Shown: positions 31,455-40,839, numbered from the stretch's first letter. The stretch: DNA of 64,000 nucleotides from Micromonospora citrea (GCF_900090315.1 NZ_FMHZ01000002.1:4124501-4188500); one strand, 5' to 3'. Numbers and translations: made by a program. Notes: generated from the sequence alone by a model not told the origin.

Positions 31455-33110
31455 TCACGTGCGGCTGGCCTGCCCGTAGCGGTTGGCGGTGTCGAAGACG
31501 TCCTGGGCGTAACGGCGGACGTCGTTGTAGGACAGGATGGCGTTCCACCAGTCGGCCGGGATGGTCAGGTTCCGCCCGCCCTTGCAGAGGTAGTTGCCGG
31601 CGGCGAGGGCGGCGTCGTCCAGGTCGTGCGGGTCCTTGACGCCGTCGTTGTCGGCGTCCGCCCCGATCTCCTGCCAGGTGGTCGGGATGAACTGCATCGG
31701 CCCGACGGCCCGGTCGAAGGTGGTGTCCTTGTCCAGCCGGCCGCCGTCGGTGTCGGCGATCCGCATCCGGTTGCCCTGCCCGTCCAACGGCAGACCGATG
31801 ATCTCCGGGAGCGCCTTGCCGTCCTGGCCGAGCCGGGCGTTGTTGGCCTGCCCGTGCCCGGACTCGACGAAGCCGATCGCCGCCAGCGTGGTCCAGCTCA
31901 GGCCGCAACTGCGGTTGGTCTGGGCGAGCACCAGCTCGGCGTAGCCGTACGCCTGCATGGCGACCGGCGAGATGCCGACCTTCGGGCCGAACTCGGCGGC
32001 CCAGCCGGCGAGGGCGTCGGAGGGCCGGCCGGTGGTCACCCCGCCGACGGCGGGACCGGTCGGCAGCGTGCCGAGCGGCGGCACCGTCTGGGTGGGCAGC
32101 GGCAGCCCGCCGGGCAACGGATCCTGCGGGGCCGCCGTCGGCGCGACGGAGGCGGCGTCGGCGACCGGGCGGGGCGCGCGGACCGTGGCGGGCACCAGCA
32201 GCGCCCCCGCCGCGGCGGTCGCCGCGACCAGGGCCAGCAGGAACACTCCGGGCAGGGTCAGCCGCCCGCTGGGCCGCCGCGACCAGTCCCGGGTCGCGCG
32301 GACCGCGGTCGCCGCCACCTTGCGCGGCCGCAGGCGTACGGCGTGCGCGAACGGCACCCGGTGCCGCCGCGCCCGCCCGGCCGCTCCGTCGACGGGCGCG
32401 TCGACCTTCGTCGTGGTGAGGTCGGTACCGCCCGCCGACGCCCCGGCGGAACCGCCCCCGCCCCCGGCACCTGAGCCGGCGGGCTTCCCCGCGTCGCCGG
32501 CGGCCTTCGCCGTGTCGCTGGGTGCGTCGCCGGTCTTCGCCGTGTCGCCGGTCTTCGCCGTGTCGCTGGGTGCGTCGCCCGTCTTCGCCGTGTCGGCGGG
32601 TGCGTCGGCGGCCTTCGCCGTGTCGGCGGGTGCGTCGGCGGTCTTCGCCGTGTCGGCGGGTGCGTCGGCGGTCTTCGCCGTGTCGGCGGGTGCGTCGGCG
32701 GTCTTCGCCGTGTCGGCGGGTGCGTCGGCGGTCTTCGCCGTGTCGGCGGGTGCGTCGGCGGTCTTCGCCGTGTCGGCGGGCGTGCCGGCGGTCTTCGCCG
32801 TGTCGGTGGGCGTGCCGGCGGGTTTCGCCTCGTCGGCGGCCCGCCCGGGGGTGGCCGCCGCTGGCGCGGGCCCGGGCGCCGGGGCGTCCTGACCGGACGG
32901 TGGGGCGGGCGGGGTCGACGGCTCGGCGGGCCTCGGGGCGTCGGCGGGGGCCTCGGACCTCAGCCACGGACGGCGGGGACGGGGCAGCCGTGCCGGCGGC
33001 CCGGACGCCGCCCCGGAGCCGGGGAGCGGCCCGTCGGGCGGCACGGCCGGTCGCAGGGGCCGAAGGTTCGATCTGTCCTCGCCGTCCACCACAAGTTGAG
33101 TATCACCCAT
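31455..33110 (-). CDS. Membrane-anchored lytic murein transglycosylase with 10-residue repeats
   Basis: A 551-residue protein. A long Pro/Ala-rich N-terminus carries about ten copies of DTAKTADAPA (residues 101-204). One membrane helix follows at about 285-310. The catalytic SLT domain (about 365-545) has AAIGFVESGHG with the catalytic Glu near 416, then GPMQFIPTTWQEIGADADND and AGNYLCKGGRN. It should cleave the glycan strand of peptidoglycan outside the membrane. The repeats probably make a flexible cytoplasmic tail. ATG 33110 has GAGGAG close upstream. Confidence 0.9.
   Translation of the reverse strand: MGDTQLVVDGEDRSNLRPLRPAVPPDGPLPGSGAASGPPARLPRPRRPWLRSEAPADAPRPAEPSTPPAPPSGQDAPAPGPAPAAATPGRAADEAKPAGTPTDTAKTAGTPADTAKTADAPADTAKTADAPADTAKTADAPADTAKTADAPADTAKTADAPADTAKAADAPADTAKTGDAPSDTAKTGDTAKTGDAPSDTAKAAGDAGKPAGSGAGGGGGSAGASAGGTDLTTTKVDAPVDGAAGRARRHRVPFAHAVRLRPRKVAATAVRATRDWSRRPSGRLTLPGVFLLALVAATAAAGALLVPATVRAPRPVADAASVAPTAAPQDPLPGGLPLPTQTVPPLGTLPTGPAVGGVTTGRPSDALAGWAAEFGPKVGISPVAMQAYGYAELVLAQTNRSCGLSWTTLAAIGFVESGHGQANNARLGQDGKALPEIIGLPLDGQGNRMRIADTDGGRLDKDTTFDRAVGPMQFIPTTWQEIGADADNDGVKDPHDLDDAALAAGNYLCKGGRNLTIPADWWNAILSYNDVRRYAQDVFDTANRYGQASRT
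32499..32810 (-). repeat. 30-bp tandem repeats inside the transglycosylase gene
   Basis: About ten in-frame 30-bp units encoding DTAKTADAPA variants; the five central units are nearly identical, and the edges have diverged (TGDAPS, AGTPA). One unit is shortened (DTAKTG). The phase conserves the protein frame, so copy number can change without frameshift. Confidence 0.95.
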
Positions 33111-33136
33111 GTCTCCTCGGGAGTCAGGCTCGGCCG

Positions 33137-33142
33137 TACCCT
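33137..33142 (+). promoter_or_regulatory. Leaderless-type -10 box for the FmdB gene
   Basis: TACCCT, 6 nt before the ATG at 33149, with no Shine-Dalgarno. Confidence 0.5.
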
Positions 33143-33148
33143 GATGTC

Positions 33149-33367
33149 ATGCCCCGGTACGAGTTCCGTTGCCGCGCGTGCGGCGACACCTTCGAGGTCA
33201 ACCGTCCGATGGCGCAGGCCGGCGAGCCGGCGCCCTGCCCGTGGGGACACACCGACACGGTCAAGCTCCTCTCCACGGTCGCCGTCACCAGCCGGGGCGC
33301 CGGCGCGGCCGGCGGCGCGCCCGCCGTGGGCGGAGGCGGCTGCTGCGGCGGCGCCTGCGGCTGCTGA
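33149..33367 (+). CDS. FmdB-family zinc ribbon protein
   Basis: A 72-residue protein. The zinc ribbon reads YEFRCRACGDTFEV (CxxC) and then APCPWGHTDT, where the second pair is Cys...His rather than CxxC. The tail is Gly/Cys-rich and ends GGGGCCGGACGC, offering more potential metal ligands. FmdB proteins are small putative regulators of unclear function. It is divergent from the lytic transglycosylase gene, sharing a 38-bp promoter gap, and is probably leaderless. Confidence 0.85.
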   Translation: MPRYEFRCRACGDTFEVNRPMAQAGEPAPCPWGHTDTVKLLSTVAVTSRGAGAAGGAPAVGGGGCCGGACGC

Positions 33368-33518
33368 CGCGTCGCGTCCGCCGACCGTCGGGCCGGTCCC
33401 GCCCGTCCGCGCCGCGACCGTCGGGCACCGTGAGTCCGACCCGGTCGACCGTTCTCACGATGCGTGACGGCCCGGTATCAGGCAGCATGAGTCCGACGTC
33501 ACGGGGGAGGTCCCACGC

Positions 33519-36344
33519 ATGTCGCCACGGATCCACCTCCCGAGCGGGTGGGTGACCTTCGTCTTCACCGACATCGAGGGGTCGACCCGGCTGGCCCAGA
33601 TGCTCGGCCCGGACTACCGGCCGGTGCTGCGGGAGCACCGGCGCCTGTTGCGCCGGACGATCGCCGCGACCGAGGGCGCGGAACTGCTGACCGAGGGCGA
33701 CTCGTTCTTCCTCGCCTTCGGCGACGCGACCGCCGCCCTGACCGCGTGCCTGACCGCCCAGCGCGCGCTGGCCAGCCACGACTGGCCCACCCCGGACGCC
33801 GTGCCCCGGGTCCGGATGGGCCTGCACACCGGGCGGGCCGAGCCGCGCGACGGCGAGTACGCCAGCCCCGAGGTGCACCGCGCGGCCCGCGTCGCCGCCG
33901 CCGCGCACGGCGGGCAGGTGCTCTGCTCGGCGTCGACCGCGCGGCACGCCGACCCGCTGCCGGCCGGCGCGTCCCTGCTGGACCTGGGCCTGCACCGGCT
34001 GCGCGGCTTCGACGACCGGGAACGCCTCTTCCAACTGGTCGCCCCGGGTCTGGAGCGTCAGTTCCCGCGCCCGCGTACCGCCGACGCGATCGCGCACAAC
34101 CTGCCCACCCAGGTCACCTCGTTCGTCGGCCGGCAGGCCGAGCGCGCCGAGCTGAGGCGGCTGGTCGAGGCGCACCGGCTGGTCACCGTGCTGGGCGCGG
34201 GCGGCGCCGGCAAGACCCGGCTCGCCGTGGAACTCGCCGGCGACCTCGTGGAGGCGTACCCGGACGGCGTCTGGTTCGTCGACATCGCCGCGGTCACCGA
34301 CCCGGGTCTGGTGGCGTTCGCCGTCGCCGCCGTGCTCGGCCTGCGCCCCGAGCCCGGCCGCCCGATGGTCGAGACCCTGGTGGAGTACGCCGCCGCGCGC
34401 CGGATGCTGGTGGTCCTGGACACCTGCGACGCCCAGCCGGCCGCCTCGGCCGACGTGATCTCGCGGCTGCTCGCCGGCGGTGTGGGCGTCCAGGTGCTGG
34501 CCACCAGCCGGGAGTCGTTCGGCCTGCCCGGCGAGGTGGTCTGGCGGATCCCGCCGCTGTCGGTCGACCCGCCGCCGGACGGGGCGGAGAGCGACGCGGT
34601 CGCGCTGCTGCTGGCCCGGACGGCGGCGGCCCGGGGCGGTCGGCCGCCGGACCCGGCCGAGTCGTCGGACCTGCGCCGGGTGGTGCGGCGGCTGGACGGG
34701 CTGCCGCTCGCCATCGAGCTGGCCGCCGCCCGGCTGCGGGTGCTCTCCGTCGGCCAGCTCGCCGAGCGCCTCGACGACGTGCTCGGCACGCTGGACGCGG
34801 GCCGGGAGGACCCGGAGCCGCCCCCGGTGGAGCGCGGCTGGACGGGCAACCAGCAGGACACGGTGGACCTGGTCGCGGCGGCCGTCGGAGTGTCGCCGCC
34901 CACTCCGGCGACCCGGGCGGTGCAGCGGTCCGCCACCGAACGGCACCTCACGATGCAGGCCACGGTCACCTGGTCGTACCGGACGCTGGGGCCACGCGCC
35001 GCCCGGTTGCTGCGCTGGCTGGCGGTCTTTGCCGGTCCGGTGGACCTGGCGGCGGTGGAATGGCTGCTCGGCACCGATCCGCTCGACCCGCTCTCCGTGC
35101 TGGTCGACAAGTCGATGGTGCTGGCCGAGCCGCACGCTTCGGGCAGCACCTACCGGATGCTCGACCCGATCCGGGCGTACGCGGCCCGGCGGCTGGCGGA
35201 GGCGGGGGAGGAGCAGGCCGCCCGGGACCGGCACGTCGCCTGGTCGACGCACGCGCTGGAGCGGGCACACCTCGGCCCGGACGGTCGACCGGTCACGCTC
35301 TCGCTCTACGCCCTCGACCCGCTCGCCGGGGAGTTGCGCGCCGCGCTGCGCTGGTGCGCGACCGGCGGCAGCGCCCGGGCGGGCCTGCGGCTGGCCGGTG
35401 GCCTGGACCAGTGGTGGCGGGAGCGGGGCCTGGCCCGGGAGGGGCGGCTCTGGCTGTTCCGGCTGTACGGGCGGATCGCCGAGACCGGCGAGCGGATTCC
35501 GGAGGCCGAGCTGGCGGCGGCGTACCACATGCACTCGCTGCACGCCGGCGCGGACGGCGAGTTCGCCGAGGAGCTGCGCTTCTCCCAACGGGCGGAGGCG
35601 GCGGCCCGGCAGGCCGGCGACGCGGCGCTGCTCGCGCGGGTGCTCGCCGGGCGGGCCGCCCCGCTGGTCGACATGGGACAGTTCGCGGAGGCCGAGCGGG
35701 TCTGCCGGGAGGTCATCGACTGGGCGCACGACGAGGACGTGGTGGGCGACGCGCTGTTCGCCGTGTTCAGCCTCGCCGGCCTGCTCTGGCGGCGGGGCGC
35801 CCTGGACGAGGCCGCCGAGCTGCTGGGCGCGGCCCGGCCGGTCGAGGCGGCCCGTCCGGTCGAGCGGGGACGGCGCTCGGTCGACATGCTGCTCGGGATG
35901 GTGGCCCTGGCCCGCGGCGACCTGATCGCGGCGCACGAGCACCTTCAGGTGGCGCTCCGCTCCCGGATGAGTCACGGCTTCCACGGCCGGGCCTGCGACA
36001 CGCTGCACGCGCTCGCGGTGCGCTGCGCCGCCGGCGGCGACGGGCTGACGGCCGCCCGGCTGTTCGGCGCGGCGGGCGCGATCCGGGCGAGCATGCGGTG
36101 CGCCCCCGGCATCTACGGGACGTACTGGGCGCGGTGGCAGGTGGAGCTGCGCCGGGTGCTGGGCGACGCCGCCTTCGACGACGCGTACGGCGAGGGCGCG
36201 GAGTTGGGCCTGGAGGAGGCGGCGGCGCTGGCGCTGGGCGTCGAGCATCCGGACCTGGCCGCCGACTCGACCCGGTTCGGCGTGGATTCGGCCCGCCCGG
36301 CCCGCCGGCCGGTCACGCCGGACCGGCACACCGAGCACGCCTGA
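33519..36344 (+). CDS. Class III cyclase domain-ATPase-TPR signalling protein
   Basis: A 941-residue protein. A class III adenylate/guanylate cyclase homology domain (about 10-175) has FTDIEGSTRL and TEGDSFFLAFGD with metal aspartates, but the conserved Asn of the NxxxR motif is replaced by His (VHRAARVAA), so activity is doubtful. A STAND/NB-ARC-like ATPase follows, with P-loop GAGGAGKTRLA (about 227-237) and VVLDTCDAQ. The C-terminus is TPR-like. There is no LuxR DNA-binding domain, unlike some mycobacterial relatives, so it probably acts through protein contacts. ATG 33519 has GGGAGG upstream. Confidence 0.88.
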   Translation: MSPRIHLPSGWVTFVFTDIEGSTRLAQMLGPDYRPVLREHRRLLRRTIAATEGAELLTEGDSFFLAFGDATAALTACLTAQRALASHDWPTPDAVPRVRMGLHTGRAEPRDGEYASPEVHRAARVAAAAHGGQVLCSASTARHADPLPAGASLLDLGLHRLRGFDDRERLFQLVAPGLERQFPRPRTADAIAHNLPTQVTSFVGRQAERAELRRLVEAHRLVTVLGAGGAGKTRLAVELAGDLVEAYPDGVWFVDIAAVTDPGLVAFAVAAVLGLRPEPGRPMVETLVEYAAARRMLVVLDTCDAQPAASADVISRLLAGGVGVQVLATSRESFGLPGEVVWRIPPLSVDPPPDGAESDAVALLLARTAAARGGRPPDPAESSDLRRVVRRLDGLPLAIELAAARLRVLSVGQLAERLDDVLGTLDAGREDPEPPPVERGWTGNQQDTVDLVAAAVGVSPPTPATRAVQRSATERHLTMQATVTWSYRTLGPRAARLLRWLAVFAGPVDLAAVEWLLGTDPLDPLSVLVDKSMVLAEPHASGSTYRMLDPIRAYAARRLAEAGEEQAARDRHVAWSTHALERAHLGPDGRPVTLSLYALDPLAGELRAALRWCATGGSARAGLRLAGGLDQWWRERGLAREGRLWLFRLYGRIAETGERIPEAELAAAYHMHSLHAGADGEFAEELRFSQRAEAAARQAGDAALLARVLAGRAAPLVDMGQFAEAERVCREVIDWAHDEDVVGDALFAVFSLAGLLWRRGALDEAAELLGAARPVEAARPVERGRRSVDMLLGMVALARGDLIAAHEHLQVALRSRMSHGFHGRACDTLHALAVRCAAGGDGLTAARLFGAAGAIRASMRCAPGIYGTYWARWQVELRRVLGDAAFDDAYGEGAELGLEEAAALALGVEHPDLAADSTRFGVDSARPARRPVTPDRHTEHA

Positions 36345-36382
36345 CCGTGGCCGGTGCACCGCGCACGCTTGCCGAGGCAGGC

Positions 36383-36417
36383 GAATGCCCCGGGCGCCAG
36401 GGGCACCCGGGGCATTC
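36383..36417. terminator. Bidirectional terminator hairpin
   Basis: Perfect 12-bp arms (36383-36394 and 36406-36417) around an 11-nt loop, between the convergent cyclase/ATPase gene and the glycoside hydrolase gene. Confidence 0.85.
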
Positions 36418-36426
36418 GGTGGAACG

Positions 36427-38088
36427 TCAGCGCACGAACGCCGGCGGGCTGGCCGGGCTCTCGTTCGCCAGCCGGTCGAGCGCGGTCACGTAGTACGTGT
36501 ACCGCTTGCCCGCCTCGGCGGTGGTGTCCACCCAGGACTGCGTCCGGAGGTCACCGTCGGCGCGGACCGTGTCGACCAGGTGTGCCGCGTCGGCGAAGTC
36601 GCACCGGTCCGCCAGGCCCACCCCGTCGAAGCGGTAGATCGCGTACGACGCGGCGGTGCCGAGCGGGCTCACGCCGTCGGCCGGCTGGAGCCAGTTCAGC
36701 CGGACCCCGTCCTCCTGCCGCGCGGCCTTGGTGACCACGGGCATGAGCAGCGGCTTCTTCGGCAGGTGCGTCATGGTCGGGACCAGCGCCGGCCGCGAGT
36801 AGTGCTCCGCGGCGTAGATGTCGGTCGCGCCGAGCCGGTTGGCCCGGACCTGCACCGCCGAGAAGTGGACGTTGCCCAGCACCTCCGGGTACTGCCGGTT
36901 CAGCGTCAGGTGGTTGGTCAGCTCCCGCGGGTTCATCCAGAACGAGCCGTAGACCGGTTCGCCGCTCTTGTAGTCGGCCTGCCCGATGTAGAGCTGCACC
37001 CGGGTGCCCTTGACCACGTCCGCCCACCACGGCACCAGCCGGGCGTAGTCGGCGGCCGGGTACTGGCCGATGTACCAGTAGAGCTGCGGCACGATGTAGT
37101 CGATCCACTCCTCCTTGACCCACTTGCGGGTGTCGGCGGAGATGATGTCGTACGACTGGCTGCCGGTGGTGTCCGAGCCCAGCGGGTCGGCCGACTGGTT
37201 ACGCCAGATGCCGAACGGGCTGACGCCGAACTTCACCCACGGCTTCGCGGCCTTGATCTTGGCGTTCATCTCCTGGATCAGCAGGTTGATGTTGTCCCGC
37301 CGCCAGTCGGCCTTGTCGGTGAAGCCCCGGTTGTGCGCCGCGAAGGTGGCGTCGTCGGGCACCTGGTGGGTGCCGCTCGGGTAGGGGTAGAAGTAGTCGT
37401 CGAAGTGCACGCCGTCGACGTCGTACCGCTTGACCGCGTCCATCATCGCGGTCTGGACGAACTCGCGGACCTCCGGGATGCCGGGGTTGTAGTAGAGCCG
37501 GCTGCCGGCGACCCCGGCCGGCGGGTAGGCGAAGGTCCACTCGGGGTGCTCGCGCGCCGGGTGGTTGGGCGCGAGCTTGCTGATGTCGGCGCCGGCGCCG
37601 CCCGGGGCGGGCATGGAGACGCGGTACGGGTTGAACCAGGCGTGGAACTCCAGGTTCCGCTCGTGCGCCTCGGCGACCAGGAAGGCCAGCGGGTCCCAGC
37701 CCGGGTTCTCGCCACGGACCCCGGTCAGGTACTCCGACCACGGCTCGTGCGGCGAGGGCCAGAACGCGTCGGCGGTCGGCCGGACCTGGACGACCACGGC
37801 GTTGTGGTTGAGCCGCTCGGCGAGGTCGAGCAGTTCGCGGTATTCGGCCTTCTGGGTGGCGATGCGGTCGGGTGCGGTCTGGGACGCCTTGGTCGGCCAG
37901 TCGATGTTGACGACCGAGGAGATCCACATGGCCCGGAACTGCCGCTTCGGCGTGGCCGGGTCGGTGACGCAGGTGGTGGTGGAGGCGGTGGTCGCCGCGT
38001 CGGGCGCCGCGCCCGCGGGGGTGGCGGCGACGAGTGCGCCGAGCAGTGCGGCGGCCAGCCCGGCGGCTCCGAGCCGAGTTGCCTTCAT
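36427..38088 (-). CDS. Secreted family-10-like glycoside hydrolase (DUF187/GHL10)
   Basis: A 553-residue exported protein. The signal peptide spans about 1-28. The GHL10 domain (about 48-400) has FRAMWISSVVNIDWPTK, VVVQVRPTADAFWPS, FHAWFNPYRVSM, DGVHFDDYFYPYP and VKFGVSPFGIWRNQ, with acidic residues on a TIM-barrel face. A fibronectin-III-like C-terminus follows (TKAARQEDGVRLNWLQPA to the end). Related proteins act on peptidoglycan-type or bacterial polysaccharide substrates; the exact substrate is unknown. A GAAAATTTTC palindrome 92 bp upstream may be its operator. Confidence 0.9.
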   Translation of the reverse strand: MKATRLGAAGLAAALLGALVAATPAGAAPDAATTASTTTCVTDPATPKRQFRAMWISSVVNIDWPTKASQTAPDRIATQKAEYRELLDLAERLNHNAVVVQVRPTADAFWPSPHEPWSEYLTGVRGENPGWDPLAFLVAEAHERNLEFHAWFNPYRVSMPAPGGAGADISKLAPNHPAREHPEWTFAYPPAGVAGSRLYYNPGIPEVREFVQTAMMDAVKRYDVDGVHFDDYFYPYPSGTHQVPDDATFAAHNRGFTDKADWRRDNINLLIQEMNAKIKAAKPWVKFGVSPFGIWRNQSADPLGSDTTGSQSYDIISADTRKWVKEEWIDYIVPQLYWYIGQYPAADYARLVPWWADVVKGTRVQLYIGQADYKSGEPVYGSFWMNPRELTNHLTLNRQYPEVLGNVHFSAVQVRANRLGATDIYAAEHYSRPALVPTMTHLPKKPLLMPVVTKAARQEDGVRLNWLQPADGVSPLGTAASYAIYRFDGVGLADRCDFADAAHLVDTVRADGDLRTQSWVDTTAEAGKRYTYYVTALDRLANESPASPPAFVR

Positions 38089-38179
38089 GCGGTGTGTCCC
38101 TTCGTTGGGGCTCCCGTGTCAGGGGGTTCGTCGCGGCGGTTACCGGCAAGATTCGCCGTCGGCTATCTGCCGCTTGGTA

Positions 38180-38189
38180 GAAAATTTTC
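38180..38189. promoter_or_regulatory. Perfect palindrome GAAAATTTTC upstream of the glycoside hydrolase gene
   Basis: A rare AT-rich 10-bp palindrome in GC-rich DNA, flanked by GGT and ACC, in the divergent gap (38089-38414). RpiR/MurR-type regulators of amino-sugar and muropeptide genes bind sites of this look (from memory); no such regulator is encoded here. Apart from this site I see nothing else in the gap. Confidence 0.45.
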
Positions 38190-38414
38190 ACACCTCCTGG
38201 GTTCGGCGCAAGGGTCTGCGCCGGATAGGTCCGTCCGTCGGGTTCGGCTCGCCCGGGTGGCCGGGATCACGACGCGGTCCGTGACGCCGCGCACACCCGC
38301 GGTTGTGACCGGAATGCGATGGCCGCAGCGATTGGGACGGGTTCGCCCCGGGTAGCAACGCCGGTCACCGGCCCGCCGTGGGGCGGTCCGGCGGCGATAA
38401 GGGGGTGACGCGCG

Positions 38415-39908
38415 GTGTCTGTGCTGCGTACCAAGCCGATCGGGGACGTGCTGGCCCAGGGCGAGTCCGACGGCGGCGACGGCGGGCCGGGCCTGCGGCG
38501 GCGGCTGCGCGCCCGCGACCTCACCGGCTTCGGCATCGGCATCGTGATCGGCACCGGCATCTTCACCCTCACCGGCATCGAGGCCCGCGACAGCGCCGGG
38601 CCGGGCGTGGTGATCTCGTTCGCCATCGCCGGCCTGGTCGCCCTGCTGGCCGCCCTCTGTTACGCCGAACTGGCCTCCAGCGTCCCGACCGCCGGCAGCG
38701 CCTACACCTACGCGTACGCGACGATGGGCGAGATCGTCGCCTGGATCATCGGCTGGGACCTGCTGCTGGAGTTCGCCCTCGGCGCGGCCGTGGTGGCGCG
38801 CGGTTGGTCCGGCTACCTCGCCGAACTCGTCGGCCTGCCCACCGCCTGGTTCGGCGAGGAGGGCAGCGTCGTCAACGTCGGCGCCATCGGCATCGTGCTG
38901 CTGCTCGGCGTCGTGGCGATCGTCGGCGTACGCGAGTCCGCCCGGGTCACCAACCTGCTGGTGCTGGTCAAGGTCGCCATCTGCGTCTTCATCGTGGTCG
39001 CCGGCCTGTTCTTCGTGAAGGCCGCCAACCTCACCCCGTTCATCCCGCCGGCCCGGCCCGCCGACGGCGGCGAGGACGGCGTCAGGCAGCCCGTCACCCA
39101 GGCGCTCTTCGGCCTGGAGCCCTCGGTGTTCGGCTTCGTGGGCGTACTCAGCGCCGCCGCCGTGGTCTTCTTCGCGTACACCGGCTTCGAGGCGGTCGCC
39201 AACCTCGGCGAGGAGGCGAGACGACCCCGCCGGGACCTCACCCTCGGTCTGCTCGGCACCCTGCTGATCTCGACCGTGCTGTACATCGGCGTCTCGCTGG
39301 TCGTGGTGGGCATGGTGCCGTACACCGAGATCGACCGGGGCGCCCCGATCGCGGCGGCCTTCAACGCGGTCGGCGCCGAGTGGGCCGGCATCCTGGTCTC
39401 CATCGCCGCCGTCGCCGGCCTGACCAGCGTGATCCTCGTCGACCTGGTCGCCATGGGCCGGATCGGCTTCGCCCTCGGCCGGGACGGGCTGATCCCGCCG
39501 TCGGTCGCCAAGGTGCACCCGCGCTGGGGCACCCCGTACCGGATCTCGGCGGTCATGACGGTGGCGGTCGCGCTGCTCGCGGGCTTCCTGCCCCTCTCCG
39601 CCCTGGCGGATCTGGTCAGCATCGGCGCGCTCGCCGCGTTCGTGCTGGTCTCGGTCGCCGTGCCGATCCTGCGGCGCAAGCGCCCCGACCTGGACCGGCC
39701 GTTCCGGGTGCCGTTCTCCCCCGTGCTGCCGATCGGGTCGGCGCTGGCCTGCCTCTACCTGATGCTGAACCTGTCGGTGGAGACCTGGCTGCGGTTCGGC
39801 GCGTGGATGCTGCTCGGCGTGCTGATCTACGTCGGCTACGGCTACCGGAACAACCGGCTCGCCCAGGGCTCCCCTGCCGCCGGTTCCCGGGATCCGGCTC
39901 CCGTCTGA
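38415..39908 (+). CDS. APC-family amino acid permease (cationic amino acid transporter-like)
   Basis: A 497-residue membrane protein with about 12-14 hydrophobic helices. Helix 1 carries the broken GIVIGTGIFTLTG substrate motif of the APC fold, followed by AELASSVPTAGSAYTYAY. FAYTGFEAVANLGEEARRP is the typical cytoplasmic loop, and PYRISAVMTVAVALLAG comes before the last helices. It is probably a proton-coupled amino acid importer; substrate is not identifiable. GTG 38415 has a G-rich Shine-Dalgarno just upstream. Its last bases lie 18 bp from the convergent permease gene. Confidence 0.92.
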   Translation: MSVLRTKPIGDVLAQGESDGGDGGPGLRRRLRARDLTGFGIGIVIGTGIFTLTGIEARDSAGPGVVISFAIAGLVALLAALCYAELASSVPTAGSAYTYAYATMGEIVAWIIGWDLLLEFALGAAVVARGWSGYLAELVGLPTAWFGEEGSVVNVGAIGIVLLLGVVAIVGVRESARVTNLLVLVKVAICVFIVVAGLFFVKAANLTPFIPPARPADGGEDGVRQPVTQALFGLEPSVFGFVGVLSAAAVVFFAYTGFEAVANLGEEARRPRRDLTLGLLGTLLISTVLYIGVSLVVVGMVPYTEIDRGAPIAAAFNAVGAEWAGILVSIAAVAGLTSVILVDLVAMGRIGFALGRDGLIPPSVAKVHPRWGTPYRISAVMTVAVALLAGFLPLSALADLVSIGALAAFVLVSVAVPILRRKRPDLDRPFRVPFSPVLPIGSALACLYLMLNLSVETWLRFGAWMLLGVLIYVGYGYRNNRLAQGSPAAGSRDPAPV

Positions 39909-39926
39909 TCCGGCAGCGGCCGGGCG

Positions 39927-40829
39927 TCATCCCTTGAGGCCGCTGCGGGAGACGCCCTGGATGATGTGCCGCTGGGCGAGCACGAAGAGGATCAGCACCG
40001 GCACGCTGGCCAGCACCGCACCCGCCATGATCACCGGATAGTCCGTGTTGTAGGCGCCCTGGAGCAGGCCCAGCCCCGGCGGCAGGGTGAGCATCTCCGG
40101 GCTGAACAGCACGAAGATCGGCCAGAGGAAGTCGTTCCAGTTGGTCAGGAACGACAGCACGGCGAGGGTGGCGAGCGCCGGCTTCGACAGCGGCAGCACC
40201 ACCTTCCAGAAGATCTGCCACTGGCCGGCCCCGTCGAGCACCGCGGCCTCCTCCAGCTCGCGGGGCAGGCTGAGGAAGAACTGCCGCAGGAAGAACACCC
40301 CGAACGCGCTCGCCGCCCCGGGGACGACCACCACGGCCAGGGTGTCGACCCAGTTCAGCTCGTCGACGATCAGGAAGTTCGGGATGATCAGCGAGGTCGG
40401 CGGGACGAACAGCGTCCCGACGATCAGCGCGAAGAGCACCCTGCGGCCGCGGAACCGCATCCTGGCCAGGGCGTACGCGGCCATCGAGGCGGTCGCCAGC
40501 ACCAGCAGCGCGTGCAGCGTGGCGGCCAGCATGCTGTTGAGGAACCAGCGCAGCACGGGGTTGGCGGAGTTGTTCAGGATCTGTTCGTAGCCGTACCCGG
40601 AGACGGGGCTCGGCAGCCAGGTCGGCGGGATCCGCTGGGCCCCGGTGTAGGTCTTCAGCGAGGTGACGACCATCCACACCAGCGGCGTCAGGAAGACCAG
40701 GGCGAGGGCCACCAGGGCGGCGTAGAGCGCGGCGCGGCGCAGCGCGGTCCCGGGGGCGCGGCGGGCCGCCGGGGCGCCGGTCCGGCTCGGCGCGGGGGCG
40801 GGCGTGGACGTGGGCGTGGACGTCGTCAT
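39927..40829 (-). CDS. Carbohydrate ABC transporter permease (MalG-type)
   Basis: A 300-residue inner-membrane subunit with six helices. The Pro/Thr-rich N-terminus is followed by ALVALALVFLTPLVWMVVTS and, near 195, the EAA loop EEAAVLDGAGQWQIFWKVVLP that docks on the ATPase. Last gene of the arabinofuranosidase-binding protein-permease unit. The ATPase subunit (MsiK-type) is not in this unit, which is usual in actinobacteria, where one ATPase serves many importers. Confidence 0.93.
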   Translation of the reverse strand: MTTSTPTSTPAPAPSRTGAPAARRAPGTALRRAALYAALVALALVFLTPLVWMVVTSLKTYTGAQRIPPTWLPSPVSGYGYEQILNNSANPVLRWFLNSMLAATLHALLVLATASMAAYALARMRFRGRRVLFALIVGTLFVPPTSLIIPNFLIVDELNWVDTLAVVVVPGAASAFGVFFLRQFFLSLPRELEEAAVLDGAGQWQIFWKVVLPLSKPALATLAVLSFLTNWNDFLWPIFVLFSPEMLTLPPGLGLLQGAYNTDYPVIMAGAVLASVPVLILFVLAQRHIIQGVSRSGLKG

Positions 40830-40839
40830 GGCGGTCCCC

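Noticed and set aside
32499..32810. CRISPR array
   Set aside because: Repeats are directly adjacent without spacers and are in frame with a coding gene; no cas genes.
33285..36359. Minus-strand frame of about 1000 codons over the cyclase/ATPase gene
   Set aside because: Shadow of the plus-strand gene; composition is Arg/Gly/Pro/His-rich with no domain, while the plus strand encodes recognisable motifs.
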